This document shows positions 8,331 through 16,861 of a stretch of DNA of 64,000 nt, piece by piece (positions within the stretch are counted from its first letter, which is position 1; each line of letters starts with the position of its first letter). The stretch is from contig CP021424.1 in the NCBI GenBank assembly GCA_002162095.1, positions 248,001 to 312,000 on the forward strand, in the 5' to 3' direction. Both the position numbers and the translations under genes were made by a program. This DNA comes from Armatimonadetes bacterium Uphvl-Ar2 (lineage in GTDB: Bacteria; Armatimonadota; Fimbriimonadia; Fimbriimonadales; Fimbriimonadaceae). The notes beneath the pieces are model-generated. The model saw nothing but the letters and a program-made list of their open reading frames with translations, ran no database searches and was not told the origin of the DNA.

Positions 8331-8336
8331 ATTGTA
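8331..8336 (-). promoter_or_regulatory. -10 box TACAAT, leaderless-type
   Basis: On the minus strand TACAAT is followed by CACTGT and then the ATG at 8324, a 6-nt gap with no ribosome-binding sequence. Confidence 0.6.
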
Positions 8337-8379
8337 ACGTTTCAACTCGTGAGAACGGTTCCGATTCACTGGGACCCCC

Positions 8380-9660
8380 TTAGGCGTGGGCCGCCACGGC
8401 CGCCAAGGCTCGCCCAACCCGCGCGATGATTTCGTCGATCGTCGCTTCGTCCGTCACGATGGGCGGCGTAAAGCGGAAGGTGCGCTTGCGTGTTTCCTTC
8501 GTCACGATTCGCTCATCCAACAGGGCCTTGGTGAGGGCGGCACTGTCTACGTGGCTGTGCACTTCCACGCCCACTAGCAGACCGCGATCCCGCACTTCCT
8601 TCACCAGCGGCGAGTTCAGCGCTCGGAATCCTTCGGCCAGGCGGCGCCCCAGTCGCTCGGAGCGACCCGCGTAGTCGTGCACTTCCATTTCGGCCAGGGC
8701 GGCAATGCCCACGGCCGCCGCCAGGGGGTTCCCCCCAAAGGTGGAACCGTGGTCGCCCGGCTCAAGAATTTCCATCACATGGCGCTTGCCCACCGCCGCG
8801 CTTACCGGCAGCACCCCGCCGCCCAGCGGCTTACCCACGGCCATCAGGTCGGGCTCGGCGTCTTCCCATTGCCAACCAAACTTGCGGCCGGTACGACCGA
8901 AGCCGGTCTGCACTTCGTCCCAGATCAGCAGCATGTTGTGCTTGTCGCAGAGTTGGCGCACACCCGCCAGGTAGCCGTCCGGCGGGATGATGATTCCACC
9001 CTCGGCCTGCAGGGGTTCCGCCAAGAAGGCGCAGGTGTTGGGGGTGATGGCCGCTTCGAGCGCCGCCAGGTCACCGTAGGGCACTTCTACGAAGCCCGGC
9101 CCGAAGGGACCAAACATCTCCTTGTACTTGGTCTCGCTGCTAAAGCCCACGATCGTGGTGGTGCGGCCATGGAAGTTGTCGGTGGTCACGATGATCTCAG
9201 CCTTGTCCTTCGGCACGCCCTTCACCGTATAGGCCCACTTGCGGGCCAGCTTGATGCAGGTTTCGTTGGCCTCGGCGCCACTGTTCATGGGGCAGCTCAT
9301 GTCCAGGCCGGTGTATTCGGCCAGCGCGTGCAGAAACAGACCCAGTTCGGGAGAGAAGAACGCGCGGCTCACCAGCGTCACGCGGGTCAACTGCTCTTGC
9401 AGCGCGCGCACCACCGCCGGGGAGAGGTGACCGTGCGCCACCGCACTGTAGGCCCCGATGCAGTCGATGTACTCCACCCCTTCGCTGTCCCAGACCCGAG
9501 CCCCTTCGCCTCGCACCACGTTCACCGGCAGCGGCTTGTAGTTGTGCGTGCCGTATTCATCGGCCAGCCGCATGGATTCTTCGGTGCTTAGGGTGTCCAG
9601 CACGGCACCGACCCCTTGGGTCGCGATTTGCTGCCAGGGAAACGTCGTTTGGGTGGGCAT
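8380..9660 (-). CDS. rocD: ornithine aminotransferase-like class III PLP enzyme
   Basis: Class III aminotransferase of 426 residues. MNSGAEANETCIKLARKWAY, the PLP-contacting WDEVQTGFGRTG (D248) and the Schiff-base lysine in DLMAVGKPLGGG (K277) are all present, with DNFHGRT and GDHGSTFGGNPLA as further family blocks. The overall pattern is closest to ornithine-oxoacid transaminase, which links ornithine to glutamate semialdehyde and proline; other omega-aminotransferases are possible. The ATG at 9660 is chosen because a CACAAT box lies 6 nt upstream, whereas a longer frame adds 42 unconserved residues. It is divergent from fliL. Confidence 0.85.
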   Translation of the reverse strand: MPTQTTFPWQQIATQGVGAVLDTLSTEESMRLADEYGTHNYKPLPVNVVRGEGARVWDSEGVEYIDCIGAYSAVAHGHLSPAVVRALQEQLTRVTLVSRAFFSPELGLFLHALAEYTGLDMSCPMNSGAEANETCIKLARKWAYTVKGVPKDKAEIIVTTDNFHGRTTTIVGFSSETKYKEMFGPFGPGFVEVPYGDLAALEAAITPNTCAFLAEPLQAEGGIIIPPDGYLAGVRQLCDKHNMLLIWDEVQTGFGRTGRKFGWQWEDAEPDLMAVGKPLGGGVLPVSAAVGKRHVMEILEPGDHGSTFGGNPLAAAVGIAALAEMEVHDYAGRSERLGRRLAEGFRALNSPLVKEVRDRGLLVGVEVHSHVDSAALTKALLDERIVTKETRKRTFRFTPPIVTDEATIDEIIARVGRALAAVAAHA

Positions 9661-9666
9661 CTTTTG

Positions 9667-9672
9667 ATTGTG
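9667..9672 (-). promoter_or_regulatory. -10 box CACAAT, leaderless-type
   Basis: CACAAT on the minus strand is followed by 6 nt (CAAAAG) and the ATG at 9660. Confidence 0.5.
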
Positions 9673-9773
9673 AGGAACCCAGACCGGGTTTGTGAACCCC
9701 CATCCCGGAAACCCCGCCCATAGGCGGCCCTCAAGAACCCGGCAATTTTGCCAATTATCGAAGGGAGAGAGCG

Positions 9774-10418
9774 ATGTCAGACGCACCTGCAGCCGAAGGC
9801 GGAAAGAAGAAAGGGGGCAAGATGCCCATCATCATTGGCCTCGTCGTTGTGATTGCGGCGGGGGGCTACTTTGGCCTTGCCAAGGGCAAGGGCGGAGAGA
9901 AAGAGAAGCCGAAAAAGGAGGCTCCCAAGCTCGGGGGCGTCACCGAACTCGGTGAATTCACCGTGAACGTAAAGAGCGGCGCGACCTTTATGCGCGCCAA
10001 AGTGGCGGTCCATTTCGACAAGTCGATTGACGCGACCCACGCCGAAGAGTACATTCCGCCCCTGCAGGACGTGGTGATTGACGTCCTCTCCGATCAAGAC
10101 GCCGACGATGTCTTGACGCTTGAGGGCAAGCAGATTCTGCGCCGCCGATTGGCCTACGAATTCAACCACCGTATGCACCTTGTCCACCCGCACGAAGGCG
10201 AAGAGAAGGAAGAGGAAAAGGAAGAAGAGAAGGACGACGAAGAAAAGGAAGGCGAAGAGAAATCCGAAAAGAAGGATGAACACGCCGACGACCACGGCGG
10301 TGGCCATGGCAAGGGGCATACCCCCTGGCTGGACGAAGCCGAATGGCCGGAATTCGACAGCGACAAGGGCCCGATTCTGAAGGTCTACATTACTGATCTC
10401 GCTTTGCAGCGCCAATAA
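9774..10418 (+). CDS. fliL: FliL-family membrane protein with an acidic insert
   Basis: The 214-residue product has one transmembrane helix (about 18-36), a Lys-rich linker, and a FliL-like domain: LGEFTVNVKSGATFMRAKVAVHF near 59-81 and the closing strand ILKVYITDLALQRQ. FliL associates with the flagellar motor, or with other surface machinery in non-flagellated lineages. A Glu/Lys-rich stretch (about 141-182), ending in a Gly/His-rich part, interrupts the domain and is not typical. GAAGGGAGAG precedes the ATG. No other flagellar gene lies in this window. Its 3' end overlaps the convergent membrane glycosyltransferase by 29 bp. Confidence 0.75.
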   Translation: MSDAPAAEGGKKKGGKMPIIIGLVVVIAAGGYFGLAKGKGGEKEKPKKEAPKLGGVTELGEFTVNVKSGATFMRAKVAVHFDKSIDATHAEEYIPPLQDVVIDVLSDQDADDVLTLEGKQILRRRLAYEFNHRMHLVHPHEGEEKEEEKEEEKDDEEKEGEEKSEKKDEHADDHGGGHGKGHTPWLDEAEWPEFDSDKGPILKVYITDLALQRQ

Positions 10419-11592
10419 GGCGATCAAGCGCCAACGCCGCAAAGTAGCTCAAAAAAGGAATAGCTGGGAACCCAAAGCGGGGATTCCCAAAGAAGACAAC
10501 GCTCAGCGCCGCAATCCACAAGATTTGGATGGCGGCGCTTTTCTTTTCGCCACGCCCCCACACGAGCCCCAGGGCCGCCAAGCCCAACAAGACGTAAGGC
10601 GCGACATCGCACACCTGGCGGTAAACTAAGAAACCCGAGCGATAGTCGGTGCGTCCGGGGTCACCGAGCTTCCCTTTCTCGAATTGAAACGCCCAGTACG
10701 GGGCATCCCGCCCGTTCAAGAAAGTCTCGTAAAGCTTGGCCGGAATCTTGGCCAGCCAGGCCCCGGGGTCGCGCTTGATGACCCCCACCGCCGTCTGCCG
10801 GGCGGAACGATCGCGCTTGGTTTCCGGCACTGCCGGTACTTGGGGCAACAACGGCTGCGGCGGGGTGTATCGCCCCGTGCCCATCGCCCCAATCAAGAGG
10901 TTATCGCCGCCATTGGTGCTCACGAACGCCGGGGAGCCCAGCACGGCAGCGTTGCGCACCGTCCACGCGGCGGCGGGCAGCAGCACCAAGGCCGCCAGCA
11001 ACCACACCGGCCGCACGGCGCGATCCCGCTCCGTCAGCCACGCCCACACCGGCACCAGCAGTGCCTGCGGGCGCACGAGCACCGCCAAACCCAGCAGTGC
11101 CCCCGCCCGCGGCGTGCCCCAGGCCGCCAACCCCGCCAAGGTCAGGGCTACGTAGAGAGGCTCGCTAGCCAGGATGCCGCTGTAGCCAATCCACGCCGGA
11201 TGAATGGCCAGCAACCCTGCCACCAAGTACGCCACTCGCTCCCGTCCACTCCACCGGAAAGCCAGCTGCCCGGCCGAAAAAATGGCCACCGCCACCAGCG
11301 CCACATTCACCACCCGGGCCACGGTCACCGTAGCGGGCAGCAGCCAAAAGAGCAGGGCCAAGAAAGCGGGATATCCCACGGGCCAGTACGCCGTCGGCAC
11401 GCCCTCCACCGCGTATTGCCCGGTGGTGCGCCACTCCCACGCTCGCTCGAAGTACCAATCGAAGTCGGTCACCGGCTGGGTCGGCACGAAAATCAGCCAC
11501 AGCACGCGAACCACAACCGCCACGGCCACGATGCCCAGCAAGGTCCGCGTGAAGGTGGCGGCGGGGATCGTGGAGGGTTGGGACTCGGGCAT
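10390..11592 (-). CDS. GT-C type membrane glycosyltransferase (ArnT/PMT-like)
   Basis: This 400-residue polytopic membrane protein has about ten hydrophobic helices. The first extracytoplasmic loop carries an acidic motif (TDFDWYFERAWEWRTTGQY) followed by YWPVGYPAFLALLFWL, typical of family 39/ArnT-like glycosyltransferases that move sugars from polyprenyl-phosphate donors outside the inner membrane. The acceptor cannot be inferred. The ATG at 11592 has GAGGAA about 10 nt upstream; a longer frame overlaps the divergent epimerase gene and is rejected. Confidence 0.75.
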   Translation of the reverse strand: MPESQPSTIPAATFTRTLLGIVAVAVVVRVLWLIFVPTQPVTDFDWYFERAWEWRTTGQYAVEGVPTAYWPVGYPAFLALLFWLLPATVTVARVVNVALVAVAIFSAGQLAFRWSGRERVAYLVAGLLAIHPAWIGYSGILASEPLYVALTLAGLAAWGTPRAGALLGLAVLVRPQALLVPVWAWLTERDRAVRPVWLLAALVLLPAAAWTVRNAAVLGSPAFVSTNGGDNLLIGAMGTGRYTPPQPLLPQVPAVPETKRDRSARQTAVGVIKRDPGAWLAKIPAKLYETFLNGRDAPYWAFQFEKGKLGDPGRTDYRSGFLVYRQVCDVAPYVLLGLAALGLVWGRGEKKSAAIQILWIAALSVVFFGNPRFGFPAIPFLSYFAALALDRLIGAAKRDQ

Positions 11593-11653
11593 TCGGCGCG
11601 TTTCCTCGCGTAGAGTACCAAGGAGAGGCCGCGCGGAGGCCAAGGAGATAGGA

Positions 11654-12562
11654 ATGGGACACATCGTCATTGCCGGGGGCACCGGGTTCATCGGCAAGCA
11701 CATCACCGAACAAGCCCGACGCCAAGGCCACGAGGTCGTCATCCTTTCGCGCAGCAACCGCGCGGCGAGTGAGGGCATTCGCTACGCCCAGTGGGATGGC
11801 GAAACCCTTGGCGACTGGGCACAACACCTTGAAGGCGCCCACGGCGTCATCAATCTCTCCGGGGCCAGCATCGCCAGTCCCTGGCGCGGCAACTACGTGC
11901 AAAAGCTCTACGACTCCCGCGTCAAACCCACCACCGCGATCGCCCGGGCCATTTCCGCCGCCAAGAATCCGCCCCGTGCCTGGGCCAACTCCAGCGGCAT
12001 CGGCATCTACGGCGAAGGTGGCAACGCCACGCTCAGCGAGGCCTCACCCATCGGCACCGGCCCGATTGCGGACTTAGCCACCGCTTGGGAAGAAGCCACC
12101 CGCGCGGCCGGTGAACTTCCCTGCTCCGTAGCCCTGATACGCACCAGCATGGTGCTCGGCCCGGATGGCGGTGCTTTCCCGCCCATGGCCCGCGCGGCCA
12201 AGTTTGGCGCGGGGGGAGCCTTCGGGGACGGCCAGTTCTGGCAGGCGTGGATCCATGTAGAAGACCTGGCCCGCATGTATCTCTTCGCGCTCGATCATCA
12301 ACTCGACGGCCCGGTCGTCGCCTCCGCCCCAACTGCCGACCGCAACGCCGATTTCATGGCCGCTCTCCGGGCCGCCGTCAATGCCCCCTTCGGCCTCCCG
12401 GCCCCGGCGTTTGCCCTTCGGGCCATGTGCAATCTCATGCATTGGCCGGAGGATTTCCTCACGCAATCCCAACGGGCGGTGCCTGAAATCGCCAAGGCCC
12501 GCGGGTTCGTGTGGGCGTATCCGCAAATCCGCGCCGCCATGCGCGCTTGTGCGTCCGGCTAA
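11654..12562 (+). CDS. TIGR01777-type NAD-dependent epimerase/dehydratase family protein
   Basis: Extended-SDR Rossmann protein of 302 residues with the nucleotide motif IVIAGGTGFIGKHI at the N-terminus, INLSGASIASPWRG near 65, SSGIGIYGEGG near 115 and a C-terminal DUF1731-like part (PAPAFALRAMCNLMHWPEDF, then SQRAVPEIAKARGFVWAYP). This is the SulA/YfcH-like subfamily, whose substrate is not established. AAGGAG sits 9 nt before the ATG. It is divergent from the membrane glycosyltransferase. Confidence 0.87.
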   Translation: MGHIVIAGGTGFIGKHITEQARRQGHEVVILSRSNRAASEGIRYAQWDGETLGDWAQHLEGAHGVINLSGASIASPWRGNYVQKLYDSRVKPTTAIARAISAAKNPPRAWANSSGIGIYGEGGNATLSEASPIGTGPIADLATAWEEATRAAGELPCSVALIRTSMVLGPDGGAFPPMARAAKFGAGGAFGDGQFWQAWIHVEDLARMYLFALDHQLDGPVVASAPTADRNADFMAALRAAVNAPFGLPAPAFALRAMCNLMHWPEDFLTQSQRAVPEIAKARGFVWAYPQIRAAMRACASG

Positions 12563-12598
12563 CTTCATCCGGCTGAGGCCCCAAAATTCACTGGTATG

Positions 12599-12616
12599 GT
12601 CCCGAAATTTCGGGAC
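12599..12616 (+). terminator. perfect inverted repeat behind the epimerase gene
   Basis: GTCCCGAAA and TTTCGGGAC form an uninterrupted 18-nt palindrome, followed by TTTG. It may end the epimerase transcript or, as a symmetric site ahead of terC, act as an operator. I see no yybP-ykoY (manganese) riboswitch pattern here. Confidence 0.4.
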
Positions 12617-12669
12617 TTTGCAAACAATCCCTGAATCTATACGAGAAGATACAGATTGAGGAACCTTCG

Positions 12670-13671
12670 TTGCAAGAACTTTCCGGCATACCCCTGTGGA
12701 TCTGGGGCTCGTTTTTCGGGCTCATTCTCGGCTTTCTCGCCCTCGACCTGGGCGTCTTTCACCGTCACGCACATGAAGTGAAAATGAAAGAAGCACTCAC
12801 CTGGAGTGCAATCTGGATTGGCATCGCGTGTGCATTCGGTGCGGCTCTGTACTTCTACTGGCCCACCATTCAACCGAATAGCGCCTACACGGCCACCCAG
12901 GCCACGCAAGCGTACTTCGCCGGCTACCTGATTGAAAAAGCGCTCAGTGTCGACAACATCTTTGTCTTCCTGCTGCTCTTCACCTACTTCAAGGTCCCGG
13001 CGATGTACCAGCACCGTGTCCTCTTCTGGGGGATTATCGGCGCCTTGGTCTTCCGTACGATCTTCATCGCGGCAGGCGCGGCCCTACTCGAGAAGTTCTT
13101 CTGGACGATGATCATCTTCGGTCTGTTCCTGATCTTCACCGGGATCAAGATGGTGGTGATGAAGGACAAGGAGATGGACCCGGGCAAGAACCCGGCGGTC
13201 CGCCTCATCCGGCGCTTTATGCCGGTGACCGACGACTACCATGGTCAAAAGTTCTTCGTCAAGATCGACGGAAAGAAGTGGGCCACGCCCCTCTTCGTCT
13301 GTCTCATGGCGGTGGAATTCACCGACATCATCTTCGCTGTGGACTCCATCCCGGCCATTTTCGCCATCACGGCGGATCCGTTCATCGTGCTCACCAGTAA
13401 CGTGTTCGCGATCCTCGGTCTGCGTGCCCTCTTCTTCGCCCTGGCGGGCCTCATGCAACTGTTCCACTACCTCAGCTATGGCCTGGCGGCCATCCTGGTG
13501 TTTGTGGGTGGCAAGATGCTCTACAACTACACGGAGAAGGTCATCTACCCCGAATGGTCGAAGTTTGACGTCGGCCTGTCGCTCGGGATCATTGGCTCCA
13601 TCCTGCTGATCAGCATCGTGGCTTCGATCCTGAAGCCGCCCGTCAACAAGGACCACGGAGCGGCCGCGTGA
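12670..13671 (+). CDS. TerC/Alx-family membrane protein
   Basis: Integral membrane protein of 333 residues. The TerC hallmarks are clear: the conserved acidic FLALDLGVFHR at the start, LIEKALSVDNIFVFLLLF, AVEFTDIIFAVDSIPAIFAI and a C-terminal helical block. Family members handle manganese or other metal ions, in part to metallate exported enzymes, and give tellurite resistance in some species. The start is TTG, with GAGGAA 7 nt upstream. It overlaps the following zinc-ribbon gene by 4 bp, indicating translational coupling. Confidence 0.93.
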   Translation: MQELSGIPLWIWGSFFGLILGFLALDLGVFHRHAHEVKMKEALTWSAIWIGIACAFGAALYFYWPTIQPNSAYTATQATQAYFAGYLIEKALSVDNIFVFLLLFTYFKVPAMYQHRVLFWGIIGALVFRTIFIAAGAALLEKFFWTMIIFGLFLIFTGIKMVVMKDKEMDPGKNPAVRLIRRFMPVTDDYHGQKFFVKIDGKKWATPLFVCLMAVEFTDIIFAVDSIPAIFAITADPFIVLTSNVFAILGLRALFFALAGLMQLFHYLSYGLAAILVFVGGKMLYNYTEKVIYPEWSKFDVGLSLGIIGSILLISIVASILKPPVNKDHGAAA

Positions 13672-14087
13672 CCTGCCCCCGAGGATGTGGCATCCATCTC
13701 GCCATTACGGAGCGGATGGGGATTGAGATCGACTACTGCCCGCAGTGCCGTGGCATCTGGCTCGATCGCGGTGAAATGGAGAAGCTGATTGCCAAAATCC
13801 GCGAGGAAGAATCGCTGATCGAACAGGCTTCGCAGGCCAATCCCGTGCCGATGGCCGAGCCGCGCCCCCAACCAGGGGTGCCGCCGGTGCCGCCCGCCGG
13901 GGACCCGCGCTACAACCAGCCGTACGACCAACGCGGTCGCTACGACGACCGGGACCGCTACGAAGACCGAGACAAGTACGACAAGAAGTACCGCAAGGAC
14001 TACGACGACGACGTCTACTACCGGGATAAGCACGGCAACCTGCGCAAGCGGTCGCTGTTCGAGCGGATCATCGACGCCATCGACTAA
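13668..14087 (+). CDS. zf-TFIIB zinc-ribbon protein
   Basis: The 139-residue protein opens with a compact zinc ribbon of the zf-TFIIB type (CPRGCG, then CPQCRGIWLDRGEMEKL), in which the WLDRGE segment is diagnostic. The rest is a Pro-rich linker and a strongly charged Asp/Tyr/Arg/Lys segment (repeats of DRYED and DKYDKK), ending RKRSLFERIIDAID. The GTG start overlaps the terC stop (GTGA). A well-formed terminator follows. The function is unknown; coupling to terC suggests a metal-linked role, which is inference. Confidence 0.8.
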   Translation: MTCPRGCGIHLAITERMGIEIDYCPQCRGIWLDRGEMEKLIAKIREEESLIEQASQANPVPMAEPRPQPGVPPVPPAGDPRYNQPYDQRGRYDDRDRYEDRDKYDKKYRKDYDDDVYYRDKHGNLRKRSLFERIIDAID

Positions 14088-14110
14088 CTCGCGAGGTCAG
14101 TCCAAAGAAC

Positions 14111-14145
14111 AAACCCCCGGAAGCTAAAAGGCCCCGGGGGTTTTT
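14111..14145 (+). terminator. rho-independent terminator of terC operon
   Basis: A 10-bp stem (AAACCCCCGG with CCGGGGGTTT) has a 13-nt loop and continues into TTTTTCATTT. It lies 23 nt past the stop. Confidence 0.85.
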
Positions 14146-14153
14146 CATTTGCC

Positions 14154-15050
14154 TCAGCCTTCTTCGCGGTGGGGGTTCGGCACGAATACCCCGCCCCGGC
14201 ACGCCTTGAGATAGTTCAGCGAGTGCACCTGGCCGGTCATCTCCAGGTCATCCCGATAAACCGGGTCATGCCACCCCTCGATGTCAATGCTGCCCCGCCA
14301 ACCGTGCTTGCGCAGGATGGAGATCACATCTGTCCAGTTTGTGTCGCCAAAGCCCGGCGTGCGGTGGATAACAATGTACTCGCCGCACCGGATGCCATCC
14401 CGCTTAATCTTGTTCCAGTCAATCTGGGCGTCCTTGCCGTGCAGGTGGAAGATCTTGCCCACCCACTCATTCAGCTGTGGCAGCGGATCCACCAGCGAGA
14501 CCATCTGGTGGCACGGCTCCCACTCCAGCCCCATCGCCTCGCTCGGCACCGCGTCGAACATCATCCGCCAGGCCCGAGGCGCGTGGGCGATGTTCCACTT
14601 CGGGTGCATCCACGTGCCGCCCATGTCGCAGTTTTCAAAGGCAATGCGCACCCCTTCCCCTTCCGCAATGCGGGTCAGTTCGCCCCACACTTCGCGGAAG
14701 CGGTCCATGTTCTCATCCACCGGCCGGTCTTCCAGCGCGCCGGTGAAGCCGCACACCAACTCCGCCCCGTATTTGCGAGCGTTCCGAAGCAGGGTGGCAA
14801 AGGCTTCCCGCGTGGTGTCGTTGGTCAGCGGATTCCCGAACATCCCCAGGCTACTAATCACGGCCTGGTCGCCGATGATGTCCCGGACCTGCGCCGCGTG
14901 TTCATCAAAGTTCGTAAACGGCAACTCGGCCCAGCTGTTGAGCTGATACGACTCGAACCCGTGGCCGTGAATCTGCGGGATGTACGAGACGGACTCCTTC
15001 AGCGGCACCAGCGTGCCAATGCGGATATCCGAATGATGCGTGCGGTCCAT
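14154..15050 (-). CDS. sugar phosphate isomerase/epimerase (xylose isomerase-like TIM barrel)
   Basis: A 298-residue TIM-barrel protein with metal-site patterns of the AP-endonuclease-2/xylose isomerase-like fold: Glu in RIAFENCDMG, Glu and His in GLEWEPCH, His in KIFHLHGKD and Glu in GSIDIEGWHDP. Such enzymes isomerise or epimerise sugars or ketoacids. It is transcribed away from an MFS carrier 32 nt away, so sugar uptake and processing may be linked. The substrate cannot be read from sequence. Confidence 0.83.
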   Translation of the reverse strand: MDRTHHSDIRIGTLVPLKESVSYIPQIHGHGFESYQLNSWAELPFTNFDEHAAQVRDIIGDQAVISSLGMFGNPLTNDTTREAFATLLRNARKYGAELVCGFTGALEDRPVDENMDRFREVWGELTRIAEGEGVRIAFENCDMGGTWMHPKWNIAHAPRAWRMMFDAVPSEAMGLEWEPCHQMVSLVDPLPQLNEWVGKIFHLHGKDAQIDWNKIKRDGIRCGEYIVIHRTPGFGDTNWTDVISILRKHGWRGSIDIEGWHDPVYRDDLEMTGQVHSLNYLKACRGGVFVPNPHREEG

Positions 15051-15070
15051 GCGTTGGGCAAGTTACCCGG

Positions 15071-15076
15071 CATACT
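15071..15076 (+). promoter_or_regulatory. -10 box CATACT, leaderless-type
   Basis: CATACT is followed by AACGCC (6 nt) and the ATG at 15083; no Shine-Dalgarno sequence is present. Confidence 0.45.
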
Positions 15077-15082
15077 AACGCC

Positions 15083-16345
15083 ATGTCCCGCCCGGGGGTG
15101 TATCGCGACAGTTGGTTTTGGAATGCGGGGCTGGCTTCCTATTGGTTCGCCTCCACTTTCAAGTGGTCCATCCTGCTGGCCTCTATCATCCCGGGGCAGG
15201 TCAAGGCCATTGTCCCGGCGGGCACGGAGAACAGCTCCTGGGGGCAGGTTTTTGCCATCGGGGCGCTGTGGGCCATCATCGGCCCCGCGCTCTTCGGCCA
15301 CTTAAGCGACCGACTCGGTCGCCGCAAGCCGTTTATCGCCGCCGGCAGCGCCCTCACCGTAATGGGGCTGGCCGTGATGGCCGACGCCTCCACTTTGGGC
15401 ATGCTCATCGTGGGGTACCTGCTCCTCCAGATCAGCGACGACGTGGGCACCGGCCCCTACGGCGGGGTCATCCCGGCCGTGGTGCCCGAAGACCGACGTG
15501 GATTTGCCAGCTCGGTCATGTCGCAGTTGCAGCTCTCCGCGCAGATCCTTTCCGCCGTCACCGGCCTCATTCTCAAGGACCCCCGCTTTGTCTATCTCGC
15601 GGTCGGATTGGTGAATGTGACCTGCGCCGTTATCACGCTGACCGTGATGCGCCCCATCCAAGAGAGCAAGCCGGAGACCAAGCCCGACCAACCCCGCGAA
15701 ACCTTTGCCGAAGGCTGGGTGAAGCCCTGGAAATCCCCGGATTTTCGCTGGGTATGGATCACCCGATTTCTGGCAGTTGCGGGCCTCACCCTCATCTTAA
15801 ACTACCTTCGCTTCTACTTTGAAGCCACCTACAATCAAGACGCCCAGGGCCGTTTGTTTATGTTTGGTCAACCGAAGTTTACGGGCAATGAATCTGTGAT
15901 GGTTGTCATCCTATTCATAGCTGTTTTCGGGGCCATCGGCGCGGTGCTTTCCTCTCGCCGGATCGATAAATGGGGCCGCAAGCGGGTGGTGCGGGGGGCG
16001 GCGCTCATCGTGATTGGATGTCTGGCGGCCTTTGCCGTGGTGCGCGATATCGGCCACGCGCTCCTCTTTGCGCCCATTTTCGGCATCGGTTACGGCAGCT
16101 ACTTGGCGGCCGAATGGGCGATGGCGATCGACGTCGCCCCCGACCCCGAAACCCTGGGCAAAGACATGGGCCTGTGGAGCAGCAGCCAGCCCACGGCGCA
16201 GTTTTTGGTCGGCAATGTGGGGTGGGTGATCGACGCCGCCAACCGCGCCCGCCCCGATTCCGGCTACATGGCCATGATCGCCATTGCCATCGTCTGCTTC
16301 CTCATCGGCCGGCACTGCGTCGGTCAAATCCAGGGCTCCTGCTAG
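15083..16345 (+). CDS. MFS transporter
   Basis: A 420-residue, roughly 12-helix carrier. The MFS loop 2-3 signature GHLSDRLGRRKPFIAAGS is clear and its weaker repeat RIDKWGRKRVV occurs in the second half. The helix 4-5 region (LLQISDDVGTGPYGGVIPAV) resembles sugar or glycoside carriers. It is divergent from the TIM-barrel sugar isomerase, so a carbohydrate substrate is a reasonable guess but no more. Confidence 0.87.
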   Translation: MSRPGVYRDSWFWNAGLASYWFASTFKWSILLASIIPGQVKAIVPAGTENSSWGQVFAIGALWAIIGPALFGHLSDRLGRRKPFIAAGSALTVMGLAVMADASTLGMLIVGYLLLQISDDVGTGPYGGVIPAVVPEDRRGFASSVMSQLQLSAQILSAVTGLILKDPRFVYLAVGLVNVTCAVITLTVMRPIQESKPETKPDQPRETFAEGWVKPWKSPDFRWVWITRFLAVAGLTLILNYLRFYFEATYNQDAQGRLFMFGQPKFTGNESVMVVILFIAVFGAIGAVLSSRRIDKWGRKRVVRGAALIVIGCLAAFAVVRDIGHALLFAPIFGIGYGSYLAAEWAMAIDVAPDPETLGKDMGLWSSSQPTAQFLVGNVGWVIDAANRARPDSGYMAMIAIAIVCFLIGRHCVGQIQGSC

Positions 16346-16397
16346 TTATCCACACCCGCCTCCGTTTCCTGCCGCTATCATGAGGGGGAGGTTCAAC

Positions 16398-16832
16398 ATG
16401 ATCGAAGACATTCTCAAGCAAGTCGGCGGCGCTTCCGGGCTAGGCGACAAAGCGGCTCCGCTGGTGCAGATGCTGATGCAGCACTTAGGCAAATCCGGCG
16501 CAGACCCCCAAGCGCTGATCGCCCAGCTCGGGCAAGCCGGATTGGGTGATCAACTCCAATCCTGGATCGGCACCGGTGCCAACCAACCCATCAACGGTGA
16601 CCAGGCCGAGCAAGCCCTCGGTAGCGACTTTATCCAGAACGCCGCCAGCCAACTCGGCCTCAGCCCCGATCAGGTGAAGCAAGCCTCCGCCGAAGCTCTT
16701 CCGGCGGTAGTGGACAAGGCCACTCCCAACGGCCAGGCGGATGACATGATCTCCGGCCTGATGGGCGCCCTCGGCGGCGGTGGTGACCTCGGCGCCATGG
16801 CCAAGGGTCTGCTGGGCAATCTCGGCGGCTAA
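16398..16832 (+). CDS. YidB family protein (DUF937)
   Basis: The 144-residue protein contains the YidB/DUF937 core: LGDQLQSWIGTGANQPI, then EQALGSDFIQNAASQLGLSP and ALPAVVDKATPNGQ, with a Gly-rich C-terminus. The function of this widespread family is not established. The ATG at 16398 is chosen over an upstream one because GGGGGAGG lies 8 nt ahead and the upstream part overlaps the MFS gene end. Confidence 0.82.
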   Translation: MIEDILKQVGGASGLGDKAAPLVQMLMQHLGKSGADPQALIAQLGQAGLGDQLQSWIGTGANQPINGDQAEQALGSDFIQNAASQLGLSPDQVKQASAEALPAVVDKATPNGQADDMISGLMGALGGGGDLGAMAKGLLGNLGG

Positions 16833-16848
16833 GCCTCGCGGGGGCGGA

Positions 16849-16854
16849 TATTAT
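16849..16854 (+). promoter_or_regulatory. -10 box TATTAT, leaderless-type
   Basis: TATTAT is followed by 7 nt (AGGAGGC) and a GTG start. The AGGAGG lies only 1 nt from the start codon, too close to act as a normal Shine-Dalgarno, so a leaderless transcript is the better reading. Confidence 0.5.
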
Positions 16855-16861
16855 AGGAGGC

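Noticed and set aside
12563-12669. Manganese (yybP-ykoY) riboswitch ahead of terC
   Set aside because: TerC genes often carry one, but the conserved loops are not visible here; only a simple palindrome is.
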